Positions 1 to 7,280 of a stretch of 24,452 nt of DNA are shown piece after piece. The notes under the pieces are model-generated. The model saw nothing but the letters and a program-made list of their open reading frames with translations, ran no database searches and was not told the origin of the DNA. Every line of letters begins with the position of its first letter. Position 1 is the first letter of the stretch. Source of the DNA: an uncultured Bacilli bacterium (lineage in GTDB: Bacteria > Bacillota_I > Bacilli_A > RF39 > UBA660); contig CAKPTA010000013.1 in NCBI GenBank assembly GCA_934190785.1, forward strand, positions 1-24,452. Direction: 5' to 3'. Both the position numbers and the translations under genes were made by a program.

Positions 1-140
1 CCATTAGCTGATTCTATAGCTGCACCTTTCTTTGCCTTATCTATTGTATTTAATACTAGTGGCATTGATATTAGTGCGATTACTGCAAGTATTACTATTA
101 CAGCAAGTAATTCTATTAATGTAAAACCTTTCTTTTTCAT
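1..140 (-). CDS. Type IV pilin-like / pseudopilin protein, N-terminal part (gene runs off the left edge)
   Basis: The first 46 codons are visible. They begin MKKKGFTLIELLAVIVILA and continue as one hydrophobic helix. This is the prepilin signature: a short basic leader, a cleavage site after Gly before Phe-Thr-Leu-Ile-Glu, Glu at position +5 of the mature protein, then a membrane helix that packs in the filament. A prepilin peptidase would be expected to cleave and methylate it. The rest of the protein lies outside the window, so it could be a major pilin, a competence or type II secretion pseudopilin, or a larger protein with a pilin-like N-terminus. AGGTGAG lies just upstream of the ATG. 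The gene is divergent from the XRE regulator, and its promoter overlaps a palindrome. Confidence 0.9.
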   Translation of the reverse strand, partial: MKKKGFTLIELLAVIVILAVIALISMPLVLNTIDKAKKGAAIESAN

Positions 141-189
141 ATTCTCACCTACTATATTTTGTTTTCCTTTATTATGTTTATACATTTTT

Positions 190-218
190 ATTATAGTTAA
201 AATATAACTATAAATCAA
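190..218 (-). promoter_or_regulatory. Sigma-A-type promoter of the pilin gene
   Basis: On the minus strand TTGATT (213-218) and TATAAT (190-195) are separated by exactly 17 nt. They lie about 50 nt upstream of the pilin start codon. The -10 hexamer is perfect and the -35 has four of six consensus bases. Confidence 0.7.
191..213. promoter_or_regulatory. Palindromic candidate operator across the pilin promoter
   Basis: This is a perfect 9-bp inverted repeat, TTATAGTTA / TAACTATAA, around a 5-nt centre. It covers most of the -10 hexamer, the whole spacer and the edge of the -35 of the pilin promoter. It lies about 60 bp upstream of the divergent XRE regulator. A dimeric repressor bound here would occlude RNA polymerase. 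Binding by the neighbouring XRE protein is an inference. Confidence 0.5.
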
Positions 219-271
219 TAGTCATAATTTAACTTTTATATAATAACTGTATTATATAAGAGGAGAATACT

Positions 272-499
272 ATGAATAGATTAAAAGATTTAAGAGAAGA
301 TGCTGACCTATTACAAAAGGATATAGCTAAAATATTTGGTTTAACGCAAACTAATTACAGTAAATATGAACGTGATAAAATTAATATTCCGATTGATTTA
401 TTAAAAAAATTTGCTCAATTTTACAATACAAGTACTGATTATATACTTGCTCTAACAAATGAAAAAAAACCATATAAAAAAACTACAGTTAAAATGTAG
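272..499 (+). CDS. XRE/Cro-family helix-turn-helix transcriptional regulator, 75 aa
   Basis: This is a small single-domain DNA-binding protein. Residues about 3-62 form a Cro/C1-type HTH: LKDLREDADLLQKDIAKIFG, then LTQTNYSKYERDKINIP with the recognition-helix pattern, then a helix ending STDYILAL. A lysine-rich tail of about 12 residues follows, and no sensor or dimerisation domain is fused. The ATG has the SD AGAGGAG seven nt upstream. The gene diverges from the pilin gene across about 130 bp holding a palindrome, and it converges with the pseudo-deacetylase gene, whose stop begins 3 nt further on. Such orphan XRE proteins usually regulate themselves or a neighbour, so the pilin gene is the obvious candidate target. 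No phage genes lie beside it to suggest a phage repressor. Confidence 0.9.
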   Translation: MNRLKDLREDADLLQKDIAKIFGLTQTNYSKYERDKINIPIDLLKKFAQFYNTSTDYILALTNEKKPYKKTTVKM

Positions 500-501
500 T
501 T

Positions 502-1350
502 TCATTCTTCTTTTAAATGCTGTGTTAAATTAGAAATTTCATAACCTTTTGATTCAATAAAAGATATTATTACAGGAAGTTCATCTACAACTATTTGTGT
601 CACAGGTAAACTAATTAAATTTCCAGCTTGTAAACATCCTTTTATTTCTTTTAAAGGATAATTTTTTATAATAAGGTTAGGTTTAATCGTAAAATTAGAA
701 CTTGTTTGACATATATTTAAAACTGTTTTATCTGAATTATCACTATAACAATATCCATTTTTTTGTTTGCTGACTTGTTTAATTTTTGTATCAAGCCAAG
801 CATATGAATGATGTAGATAATTTCTAGAATAGCTTAAGTTTCCAATATCATGACCTTTATTTACAATTTGTATTAAGCTCTCAGAATTTTTTTCTACAAA
901 ATTACCATCCAAGAAAAAAGTAGCTGTTATTTTTTTTGTTTCTAATATTTTTAGTATTTTATCTATCTTGTCATTTTCTTCTACTAAAAACATTAAACTT
1001 ACCATATTTTTTCCTTTATTACCACTAATAATATATTTATTCATATTATGATAAATACTATCTTTAGGTTTCACTTTAGTATATGTAAGTAATTTATCAT
1101 TATATCTACCATATCTTTTCATTTTACTATAACTGTTATTTGTATCTATCTCATATCCAGAAATACCTGGGATAATGGTATCATTATCAATAACAGCTTC
1201 TATTGTTTGCTTATTATTTTTTTTACTTTGTTCTTTTATTTCTACCATTATATCATCAAATTCTTTTACTACGGTTACTGTCTTTTCAGTATATATAAAA
1301 CTAATACATAAAAGCGAAAAAATACCAAGTGTCTCGAATAACTTCTTCAC
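502..1350 (-). CDS. NodB-fold polysaccharide deacetylase-like protein, probably catalytically dead, 282 aa
   Basis: Residues 1-20 are a hydrophobic signal or anchor (MKKLFETLGIFSLLCISFIY), so the protein should be extracytoplasmic. Residues about 115-280 follow the NodB deacetylase pattern: VSLMFLVEEND, KILKILETKKITATFFLDGNF, then EKNSESLIQIVNKGHDIGNLSYS. The active-site TFDDGP is replaced by the MFLVEEN stretch, and the zinc motif H-S/T-x-x-H after 'IGN' is replaced by LSYSR. Both the catalytic Asp and the metal-binding His are therefore missing. The N-terminal part (about 20-115, with IIPGISGYEID and SYSKMKRYG) is not a domain I can name. The start is GTG, chosen because AGGTGAT lies 4 nt upstream. 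It follows the M29 gene on the same strand. It may bind glycan rather than cleave it; the exact role is unknown. Confidence 0.75.
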   Translation of the reverse strand: MKKLFETLGIFSLLCISFIYTEKTVTVVKEFDDIMVEIKEQSKKNNKQTIEAVIDNDTIIPGISGYEIDTNNSYSKMKRYGRYNDKLLTYTKVKPKDSIYHNMNKYIISGNKGKNMVSLMFLVEENDKIDKILKILETKKITATFFLDGNFVEKNSESLIQIVNKGHDIGNLSYSRNYLHHSYAWLDTKIKQVSKQKNGYCYSDNSDKTVLNICQTSSNFTIKPNLIIKNYPLKEIKGCLQAGNLISLPVTQIVVDELPVIISFIESKGYEISNLTQHLKEE

Positions 1351-1394
1351 TTAAATCACCTATTTAATAATATGAAGAAGATTGGCTTTCTTTC

Positions 1395-2504
1395 CTATTT
1401 TAAATCATAATTAAGAGGTAAAAGTTCATTCAAAACAAATTTTCCATCTTTTCTAATTAAAACATGATCAAAATAAATTTCTCCTCCTCCATATTCTTCT
1501 CTTTGAATTAAGACAAGATCCCAATGAATATTACTTTTATTACCATTATAAGCATCCATATATGCAGCTCCTGGTGTAAAATGAATACTACCAATGATTT
1601 TTTCATCATATAAAATGTCTCCCATTGGATTCTTAATAAGGGGATTTAATCCAAAAGAAAATTCACCAACATATCTAGCACCTTCATCTGTATTAAATAT
1701 TTTCTCAAGTTCATTATTATCTTCATCACAAGTACACGATATTATTTTTCCATTTTTAAATTCAAGTGATATATGATTAAACACTTTACCATTATAAGGA
1801 CTTTTAGTATTATAAGTTATTTTACCATTTACACTATCTAAAATTGGTGCTGTATAAATTTCACCATCTGGGATATTACATTCACCAAAGCATGGTATGG
1901 CTGGCATACCTTCAATACTAAAAGTAATATCAGTTTCTGGCGCTACAATTCTTACCATTTTAGTTTTCTCCATTAACGCTTTAAGTGGTAAAACATCAAT
2001 ACTCATTTTTTTATAATCTAATGTCATTGCATTCATTGCATAATCAAAAAATTCTCTATTAGACATTTTAGCTTTATAAGCATCTAAAGCTGATGGATAA
2101 TTTAAAAGTACCCATCTTCTTTCATTTACTCTAATAAAATTAGCGTCTTTTTTCGCATTTTTTACGAGTTTCATTATCTCATCATCAACATTAGATTCTT
2201 CATAATCATTATTTACATATCTAATATTAATAAAGCAATCAAAATTATCAACATCAAACATTGCTTGTTTTTCAATTAACTCTAATTTATTATTTAGTGT
2301 CCTCTTTAAAAGATATACTTCAACATCACTATCAAGAATCCGAACAACAGGAATTCCTTTAACACTTATAATTTTATCTATCAAAGAAAAAATAAGAGGT
2401 TTTGTATGATTAGAATAACTAGTAATCAAAACTCTATCATTTTCTTTTACTTTAAGAGAATATGATACTACAGTATCACTTAACTTTTCTATTTTATTAT
2501 CCAT
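1395..2504 (-). CDS. M29-family metallo-aminopeptidase (AmpS/PepS-like), 369 aa
   Basis: This is a cytosolic two-metal aminopeptidase that removes N-terminal residues from peptides. The length fits the family (about 370-410 aa). The C-terminal catalytic half shows the expected ligand pattern: Glu215 in PDGEIYTAP, Glu281 in YVGEFSFG, His308 in GSIHFTPG, and His327/Asp329 in NIHWDLV. The N-terminal half is an alpha/beta domain with VKENDRVLI near its start. The ATG is preceded by AAAGAGTGAT, a slightly imperfect SD. There is no signal peptide. The 53-bp gap upstream separates it from the divergent small Gly/Tyr-rich gene. The pseudo-deacetylase lies 44 bp downstream in the same direction and may share its transcript. 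Confidence 0.92.
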   Translation of the reverse strand: MDNKIEKLSDTVVSYSLKVKENDRVLITSYSNHTKPLIFSLIDKIISVKGIPVVRILDSDVEVYLLKRTLNNKLELIEKQAMFDVDNFDCFINIRYVNNDYEESNVDDEIMKLVKNAKKDANFIRVNERRWVLLNYPSALDAYKAKMSNREFFDYAMNAMTLDYKKMSIDVLPLKALMEKTKMVRIVAPETDITFSIEGMPAIPCFGECNIPDGEIYTAPILDSVNGKITYNTKSPYNGKVFNHISLEFKNGKIISCTCDEDNNELEKIFNTDEGARYVGEFSFGLNPLIKNPMGDILYDEKIIGSIHFTPGAAYMDAYNGNKSNIHWDLVLIQREEYGGGEIYFDHVLIRKDGKFVLNELLPLNYDLK

Positions 2505-2557
2505 TAAATCACTCTTTCTATATTAATACATACTATACTTATGAAAGGGGAAGTAAT

Positions 2558-2776
2558 ATGTATAATTATCAAAATATGCCTATACAAAACTCATATCAAC
2601 CTAACCAAATGGGAGGAAATCGTTTTGCTGGTGGCTTTTTAGGACCATTTATATTAGGCGGAATAACAGGTGGTCTTGCAGCACCTCTATTCTATGGTCC
2701 AAATTATGGGGGAAGACCATACTATAATAATTATTACTACTATCCATATCCATATTATGGTCCATACTATAGATAA
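2558..2776 (+). CDS. Small Gly/Tyr-rich protein with a glycine-rich hydrophobic core, 72 aa
   Basis: I do not recognise a named family. The ATG at 2558 was chosen because AAAGGGG lies just upstream; a longer in-frame reading back into the M29 promoter region has no SD. The protein has three parts: an Asn/Gln/Tyr-rich start (residues 1-18), a glycine-rich hydrophobic stretch GGFLGPFILGGITGGLAAPL (about 25-44) that could insert in or lie on a membrane, and a tail (about 46-72) made almost only of Tyr, Pro, Asn and Gly. Similar low-complexity proteins occur as spore-coat or surface components in Bacillota, but nothing here proves such a role. It ends at a palindromic bidirectional terminator. 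Confidence 0.75.
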   Translation: MYNYQNMPIQNSYQPNQMGGNRFAGGFLGPFILGGITGGLAAPLFYGPNYGGRPYYNNYYYYPYPYYGPYYR

Positions 2777-2782
2777 TATGCA

Positions 2783-2808
2783 AAAAGAAATGCTTAAGCA
2801 TTTCTTTT
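2783..2808. terminator. Bidirectional Rho-independent terminator between convergent genes
   Basis: A perfect 26-bp palindrome has half-site AAAAGAAATGCTT and is rich in A on the left and T on the right, so it gives a stem with a U-run in either direction. It separates the Gly/Tyr-rich gene (+) from the DnaQ-like gene (-), and the stop codon of the latter lies inside it. Confidence 0.75.
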
Positions 2809-3258
2809 ATTATTACTTTCATATATTAAAGCTTCATATAATAAATCAACAATGTAATTTGATGGTTCTAAATTATATTTTTCAATAATATCATCAATTA
2901 TTTCATCATTATAAGTCATATCAAAATATGAGCTTATATCTTTTTTTTCATTTGGAAAATCATCTAAATAAGCTCTAGTATATGAATTATCTAAAATTAA
3001 CAATTGAAAATCTTCTATCCATTCCTTAAATTCATGCATGATTTCAGATGTAGAGCTTCTATATTCAAACTTATCTTTATCATAACTAATCATTTCTCTC
3101 ATCTCACTAAATGGAATATTATCTTCAACAAGACGATAATCAAAACGATCAATAAGTTTTAAATTATCAATTTTAAGAGCTGATAATTGAACAACATCAC
3201 CAAATTTTGGATTACTTGATGTTGGAATGATTTCTAAAATAATATATTTTTTGTTCAT
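2794..3258 (-). CDS. Degenerate DnaQ-like (DEDD exonuclease fold) protein, 154 aa
   Basis: The start is ATG at 3258, with a GGAGGA SD just upstream. A longer frame reading into rny has no SD and would begin inside rny's terminator. Residues 4-40 (KYIILEIIPTSSNPKFGDVVQLSALKI, then LIDRF) match the first strands of DnaQ-type 3'-5' exonucleases, and EFKEWIEDFQLLILDN at about 76-91 matches the 'F..fi.....lv.HN' segment. The catalytic D-x-E is replaced by E-x-I (Glu9, Ile11), so nuclease activity looks lost. The gene lies 34 bp downstream of rny and may be expressed by read-through of a modest terminator. A role in RNA or DNA binding, or as a partner of RNase Y, is only a guess. Confidence 0.6.
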   Translation of the reverse strand: MNKKYIILEIIPTSSNPKFGDVVQLSALKIDNLKLIDRFDYRLVEDNIPFSEMREMISYDKDKFEYRSSTSEIMHEFKEWIEDFQLLILDNSYTRAYLDDFPNEKKDISSYFDMTYNDEIIDDIIEKYNLEPSNYIVDLLYEALIYESNNKRNA

Positions 3259-3276
3259 AATTCCTCCAATTAAAAT

Positions 3277-3294
3277 AAAAGACTTTCGTCTTTT
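3277..3294 (-). terminator. Stem-loop terminator after rny (probably leaky)
   Basis: A 7-bp stem AAAAGAC/GTCTTTT with a GAAA loop (minus-strand sense) overlaps the rny stop codon. The T-run after it is interrupted (TTTTATTTTAATT), so some read-through into the DnaQ-like gene is likely. Confidence 0.6.
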
Positions 3295-4846
3295 ACTTTG
3301 CTTCTTCAACCGCACGTGTTTCTCTGATAACAGTAATTTTTATTGTACCAGGATATTGCATTTCACTTTCAATTTTATTCTTTATATCACGAGCTATTTT
3401 ATAACTTGTTACATCATCAACTTCTTCTGGTTTTACAATAACACGTAATTCTCTTCCTGCTTGTACTGCAAAAGTTTTTTCAACTCCTGCTATATCATTA
3501 GCGACACTCTCTAAGTCTTGTAAACGTTTAATATAATTTTCAAGTGAATCATTACGAGCACCAGGTCTAGAAGCAGATAAAGCATCTGCAACAGCAACTA
3601 AAACAGCAATAACACTTGTAGCGTCATGATCACCATGATGTGATTCAATAGCGTTAATAACGACATCATGCTCTTTAAATCTTCTAGCTATATCCGCACC
3701 AATTGTAACATGACTACCTTCTACTTCATGATCAATGGCTTTTCCAATGTCATGTAAAAGTCCTGCTCTTCTTGCTAAGATGACATTTTCACCAAGTTCA
3801 GCTGCTAATAATCCAGTTAAAGCTGCAACTTCAATTGAATGTTTTAAAACATTTTGACCATAACTAGTCCTAAAATGTAGTTTACCAATTAACTCAACTA
3901 ATTCAGGATCAACTTTAGTGATGCCTAAATCAAAAATAGCAGCTTCACCATACTCTCTAATTTGAATATTCATGTCAGACGATACTTTATCATAAAGTTC
4001 CTCAATACGAGTAGGATGAATACGACCATCTTTAATAAGTGTTTCTATTGTTACTTTTGCAATTTCACGTCTTAAAGGATCAAACGAAGATAAAACTATG
4101 GCTTCAGGTGTATCATCAATAATTAAATCAACCCCTGTAACAGCTTCAATTGTTCTAATATTTCTACCTTCACGTCCAATAATACGACCTTTCATCTCAT
4201 CATTAGGTAAATTAACAACAGTAACCGTTTGTTCACTTGCAACATCAGCAGCATAACGTTGCATACAAGATACAACCAAAGATTTAGCTTTTTTATCAGC
4301 TTCTAGTTTAGCTTCAGCTTCTCTATCTTTAATATAAGCATTAATTTCAACATCCATCATATCTTGAACACGACTCAAAACAGCATCCTTTGCTTCTTCA
4401 CGTGAAAAACCTGATATAGACTCAAGTTCTTCCATTTGTTTTTTCTTTAAATCCTCTACTTTTACTTGTTCTTCTTGAATTTCTTTTTGCTTTAAAAGAA
4501 TATTATTTTCTTTATCATCTAGTAATTGCTCTCTATTTTGTAACATCAAATCACGTCTATCAATGTTACTTTCTCTAGTAAGCAATCTATCTTCAGATAC
4601 TTTTATTTCGGCTTTTGATTCTCTAAGCAACTTCTCTGCATCAGCTTTTATTTTATAAGCTTCTTCTTTTGCTTCAAGAACACTATCCCTTTTTATTTTT
4701 TCGGCTTCATCTTTTGCATTATTAATAATATCATCAGCCTTTTTAGTTGCACTATTTTTCTTAATATGACTTGCAACAAATATTATAACAATCCCAATAA
4801 AGATTCCAATTAAAACTAGTAAAATGGAGAAAATAATGTCTAGCAT
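3293..4846 (-). CDS. rny: Ribonuclease Y (membrane-anchored endoribonuclease), 517 aa
   Basis: RNase Y starts mRNA decay and processing at the membrane in Gram-positive bacteria. The domains follow the family order: an N-terminal membrane helix (residues about 4-26), a long charged coiled coil (about 30-200), a KH RNA-binding domain with GRIIGREGRNIRTIEAVTG, then an HD metal-dependent phosphohydrolase domain with LLHDIGKAIDHE and ESHHGDH, and the C-terminal region ending IKITVIRETRAVEEAK. Length is close to the usual 520 aa. The start is ATG at 4846 with GGAGG 6 nt upstream; an in-frame TTG two codons earlier would abut the SD and is rejected. It has its own promoter and lies downstream of recA, as in related bacteria. 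Confidence 0.97.
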   Translation of the reverse strand: MLDIIFSILLVLIGIFIGIVIIFVASHIKKNSATKKADDIINNAKDEAEKIKRDSVLEAKEEAYKIKADAEKLLRESKAEIKVSEDRLLTRESNIDRRDLMLQNREQLLDDKENNILLKQKEIQEEQVKVEDLKKKQMEELESISGFSREEAKDAVLSRVQDMMDVEINAYIKDREAEAKLEADKKAKSLVVSCMQRYAADVASEQTVTVVNLPNDEMKGRIIGREGRNIRTIEAVTGVDLIIDDTPEAIVLSSFDPLRREIAKVTIETLIKDGRIHPTRIEELYDKVSSDMNIQIREYGEAAIFDLGITKVDPELVELIGKLHFRTSYGQNVLKHSIEVAALTGLLAAELGENVILARRAGLLHDIGKAIDHEVEGSHVTIGADIARRFKEHDVVINAIESHHGDHDATSVIAVLVAVADALSASRPGARNDSLENYIKRLQDLESVANDIAGVEKTFAVQAGRELRVIVKPEEVDDVTSYKIARDIKNKIESEMQYPGTIKITVIRETRAVEEAK

Positions 4847-4900
4847 AAACAACCTCCATTCTATATAAAATAGGAAAATATCTATAATTATCCTAATACC

Positions 4901-4929
4901 ATTGTAAGGTTAATTAAAGTATAAGTCAA
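4901..4929 (-). promoter_or_regulatory. Sigma-A-type promoter of rny
   Basis: On the minus strand TTGACT (4924-4929) and TACAAT (4901-4906) are separated by 17 nt. They lie between the recA terminator and the rny SD and give a short leader of about 45 nt. Confidence 0.75.
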
Positions 4930-4942
4930 GCAATTTTTATTC

Positions 4943-4970
4943 AAAGAAAAAACTTACCAAAGTAAGTTTT
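4943..4970 (-). terminator. Rho-independent terminator of recA
   Basis: A 9-bp perfect stem AAAACTTAC/GTAAGTTTT has a 4-nt loop and is followed on the minus strand by TTTTTTC. It starts just after the recA stop codon. Confidence 0.85.
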
Positions 4971-4974
4971 AATA

Positions 4975-5988
4975 TTATTCAGAAGCTTTTTTACTTATAC
5001 CAATATCATAAAATTCACGAACTTTTTGTTCTAATTCTTCTGTTAAAGCTTTATTATTTTTTAACATTTCTTTTACATTTTCTTTTCCTTGACCAAGTTT
5101 TTCACCATTATAAGCATACCAAGAACCTGATTTTTCTAAAATACCAGCATCACTTGCAAGATCAACAAGCTCACCTTCTCTAGATACACCTTCACCATAC
5201 ATAATATCAACTACACAATTTTTAAAAGGTGGAGCCATTTTATTTTTAACAACTTTGATATTTGTTTTATTACCAACTATATCAGTTCCCATTTTAATTT
5301 GCTCAGAACGTCTAATCTCTAAACGAACTGATGAATAAAACTTAAGTGCTCTACCACCTGGTGTTGTTTCAGGATTACCAAACATAACCCCAACTTTTTC
5401 ACGTAATTGATTAATAAAAATAGCAATTGTATTAGTCTTACTAATTACACCAGAAAGTTTACGAAGAGCTTGGCTCATAAGTCTTGCTTGAAGACCAACA
5501 TGAGAATCTCCCATTTCACCTTCAATTTCAGCTTGTGGTACCAAAGCTGCAACTGAATCTATTACAATTACACTAATAGCCCCACTACGAACAAGCGCTT
5601 CACAAATTTCAAGTGCTTGTTCACCATTATCTGGTTGTGATAATAATAATTCATCAATATTAACACCTAATTTTGAAGCATATTGAGGATCAAGTGAATG
5701 TTCAGCATCAATAAAAGCTACCCTTCCACCTAATTTTTGTGCTTCCGCAATCGCATGCAACGCAAATGTTGTTTTACCACTTGATTCAGGACCATATATT
5801 TCTACAATTCTTCCTTTTGGATATCCACCTATTCCAAGTGCTATATCAAGTGACAAAGAACCACTTGGTATAACATCTATTTCTTTATGCTCATGATCAC
5901 CAAGTTTCATAACAGAACCTTTACCAAATTGTTTTTCAATATCTGCTAAAACTTGATCTAATGTTTTATCTGATGATGACTTCACCAT
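4975..5988 (-). CDS. recA: RecA recombinase, 337 aa
   Basis: RecA is an ATP-dependent strand-exchange protein and the co-protease that triggers LexA cleavage. Walker A is GPESSGKT at residues 66-73. Walker B is in VIVIDSVAALV. The L1/L2 DNA-binding loop regions are recognisable (IEGEMGDSHVGLQARLMSQA and INQLREKVGVMFGNPETTPGG). The C-terminal tail is short (ends ISKKASE) compared with the 352-aa E. coli protein, as is common in Bacillota. The ATG has AGGAGG 7 nt upstream. The gene is transcribed alone, from a strong promoter with an SOS box, to its own terminator. cinA, which sits between pgsA and recA in B. subtilis, is absent. Confidence 0.99.
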   Translation of the reverse strand: MVKSSSDKTLDQVLADIEKQFGKGSVMKLGDHEHKEIDVIPSGSLSLDIALGIGGYPKGRIVEIYGPESSGKTTFALHAIAEAQKLGGRVAFIDAEHSLDPQYASKLGVNIDELLLSQPDNGEQALEICEALVRSGAISVIVIDSVAALVPQAEIEGEMGDSHVGLQARLMSQALRKLSGVISKTNTIAIFINQLREKVGVMFGNPETTPGGRALKFYSSVRLEIRRSEQIKMGTDIVGNKTNIKVVKNKMAPPFKNCVVDIMYGEGVSREGELVDLASDAGILEKSGSWYAYNGEKLGQGKENVKEMLKNNKALTEELEQKVREFYDIGISKKASE

Positions 5989-6016
5989 TTTATTCCTCCT
6001 AACATATTACATATTA

Positions 6017-6045
6017 ATTATATACTACTTAATTTTTCTTGTCAA
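6017..6045 (-). promoter_or_regulatory. Consensus promoter of recA
   Basis: On the minus strand a perfect TTGACA (6040-6045) and a perfect TATAAT (6017-6022) are separated by 17 nt. The start site would be near position 6010, giving a leader of about 20 nt before the AGGAGG SD. Confidence 0.88.
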
Positions 6046-6054
6046 TACAAAAAT

Positions 6055-6068
6055 CAAACATTTGTTCG
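6055..6068. promoter_or_regulatory. SOS box (DinR/LexA-type operator) of recA
   Basis: The minus strand reads CGAACAAATGTTTG, which fits the Gram-positive LexA operator CGAACRNRYGTTYG at every defined position but one at the 3' edge (Y-G versus T-G is still compatible). It ends 9 nt upstream of the recA -35 hexamer. This indicates a Bacillus-type SOS response with a LexA encoded elsewhere. Confidence 0.85.
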
Positions 6069-6135
6069 TTTTAATAAATTTAATATGTTGACATATATAT
6101 TATACCCTAAATAAATAATTCTTCCTTATATATAT

Positions 6136-6159
6136 TAAAAAAATGAGCTAAACTCATTT
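6136..6159 (-). terminator. Rho-independent terminator of pgsA
   Basis: A 7-bp stem AAATGAG/CTCATTT with a 5-nt loop directly follows the pgsA stop. On the minus strand it is followed by a run of T (6136-6143 read as A on the plus strand). Confidence 0.8.
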
Positions 6160-6762
6160 CTAATTATTTTGATTATCAATAATCAAATCTTTATTCATAT
6201 CAAAATATTGTATAGCTGATACAACTGATAATACAGCTGCAATAATTAATAATGCATCTGAAACACGAATATTCCATAATTCAAATGGTAGATTATAAAA
6301 TAATGTTAAAGTAATTCCAACCATCATACAAGCTGTTTTGATTTTACCAGTATATATCGCAGCAACAACTCTACCCTTATTTCCAGCAACCATTTTAATA
6401 GTATCAACAACAATATCACGTACAACTATAATAACAGGTATAATAGCTGAAATAAATCCAGTAGACGCTAAAATAATTAAAATAGCATTTACTAAAACTT
6501 TATCTGCTATTGCATCAAGCATTTTTCCAAAATCAGTAACCATATTATATTTACGTGCAATATGCCCATCAACAAAATCAGTTAGTGATGCTACAACAAA
6601 TAGAACACCAGCAACAATATATTTAATATCAATTACAATTGATTCATTAACAAATATTTTAGGTAAACTAACACCTGCTGCATCAAATGGAAATAATAAA
6701 AATATTATTATAATTAAAGATAGTACAATGCGACTCATTGTAATTTTATTTGGTAAATTCAT
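6160..6762 (-). CDS. pgsA: CDP-diacylglycerol-glycerol-3-phosphate 3-phosphatidyltransferase, 200 aa
   Basis: This integral membrane enzyme makes phosphatidylglycerol phosphate, the committed step to phosphatidylglycerol. The CDP-alcohol phosphotransferase signature D-x2-DG-x2-AR-x8-G-x3-D-x3-D is complete at residues 62-87 (Asp62, Asp65, Gly66, Ala69, Arg70, Gly79, Asp83, Asp87). Hydrophobic segments around it give about five or six membrane helices. Length is normal for the family. The AGGAGG SD overlaps the stop codon of the upstream RodZ-like gene, so the two are translated from one message, as with ymfM-pgsA in B. subtilis. Confidence 0.96.
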   Translation of the reverse strand: MNLPNKITMSRIVLSLIIIIFLLFPFDAAGVSLPKIFVNESIVIDIKYIVAGVLFVVASLTDFVDGHIARKYNMVTDFGKMLDAIADKVLVNAILIILASTGFISAIIPVIIVVRDIVVDTIKMVAGNKGRVVAAIYTGKIKTACMMVGITLTLFYNLPFELWNIRVSDALLIIAAVLSVVSAIQYFDMNKDLIIDNQNN

Positions 6763-6770
6763 AATTCCTC

Positions 6771-7259
6771 CTAATCAATAGTAAAGTAAGCTACTGCATC
6801 TTCTCTATTAGAATCTTTATCCATAGATGAAAAAATAAAATAACTTATAACAAAAACAATAATTGCTATAATAAGATAAAAAATAATCGGTGTTAACCTA
6901 CTTTTAGAATGTCTATCTAAAGTATAAGGAGATGCTATACGTTTTTTTTCTTCTGTTTTTTTCTTTTTTTTGTTTAACTTTTTCTTTGCTTTACGAATAT
7001 CATCAATTGATATTTTTGAAGTATAGTCAAATAAATACTCATTAAATTCATCTATCATGTCATCATAATTTAGTCCTAAATATTTAGCATAGTCACGAAT
7101 GAAATATTTAAGATAAAATACATCTTTAAATGCATCTAAGTTACCTGCTTCAATATTTTCAAGTTGTGTAACACGAAGTTTTAAATCGGCGGCTGCTTCT
7201 TCAAGTGAAACACCCATATCTTCACGAGCTTCCTTAAGTGCTGCTCCAATTTCTTTCAT
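6771..7259 (-). CDS. RodZ/YmfM-like HTH membrane protein, short form, 162 aa
   Basis: Residues about 1-70 form a RodZ-type HTH (IGAALKEAREDMGVSLEEAAADL, then LRVTQLENIEAG, then FIRDYAKYLGLN). A very basic linker follows (KAKKKLNKKKKKTEEKKR at about 108-125), then one membrane helix (about 134-156). Almost nothing lies beyond it, so the extracytoplasmic beta domain seen in longer RodZ proteins (about 290 aa in B. subtilis) is missing. RodZ links MreB filaments to the wall-building machinery. The start is ATG at 7259 with GAGGAGG upstream; a longer frame reading into rnpB is spurious. It is followed directly by pgsA, a known neighbour. Confidence 0.85.
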   Translation of the reverse strand: MKEIGAALKEAREDMGVSLEEAAADLKLRVTQLENIEAGNLDAFKDVFYLKYFIRDYAKYLGLNYDDMIDEFNEYLFDYTSKISIDDIRKAKKKLNKKKKKTEEKKRIASPYTLDRHSKSRLTPIIFYLIIAIIVFVISYFIFSSMDKDSNREDAVAYFTID

Positions 7260-7280
7260 ATTGCCTCCTCTTAATATATA

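Noticed and set aside
1351..1394. Terminator between the M29 gene and the pseudo-deacetylase
   Set aside because: Only an imperfect AAGAAG/CTTTCTT pairing is present; too weak to call.
6338..6781. Plus-strand frame of 147 codons opposite pgsA
   Set aside because: pgsA has the full enzyme signature and an SD; the opposite frame has neither.
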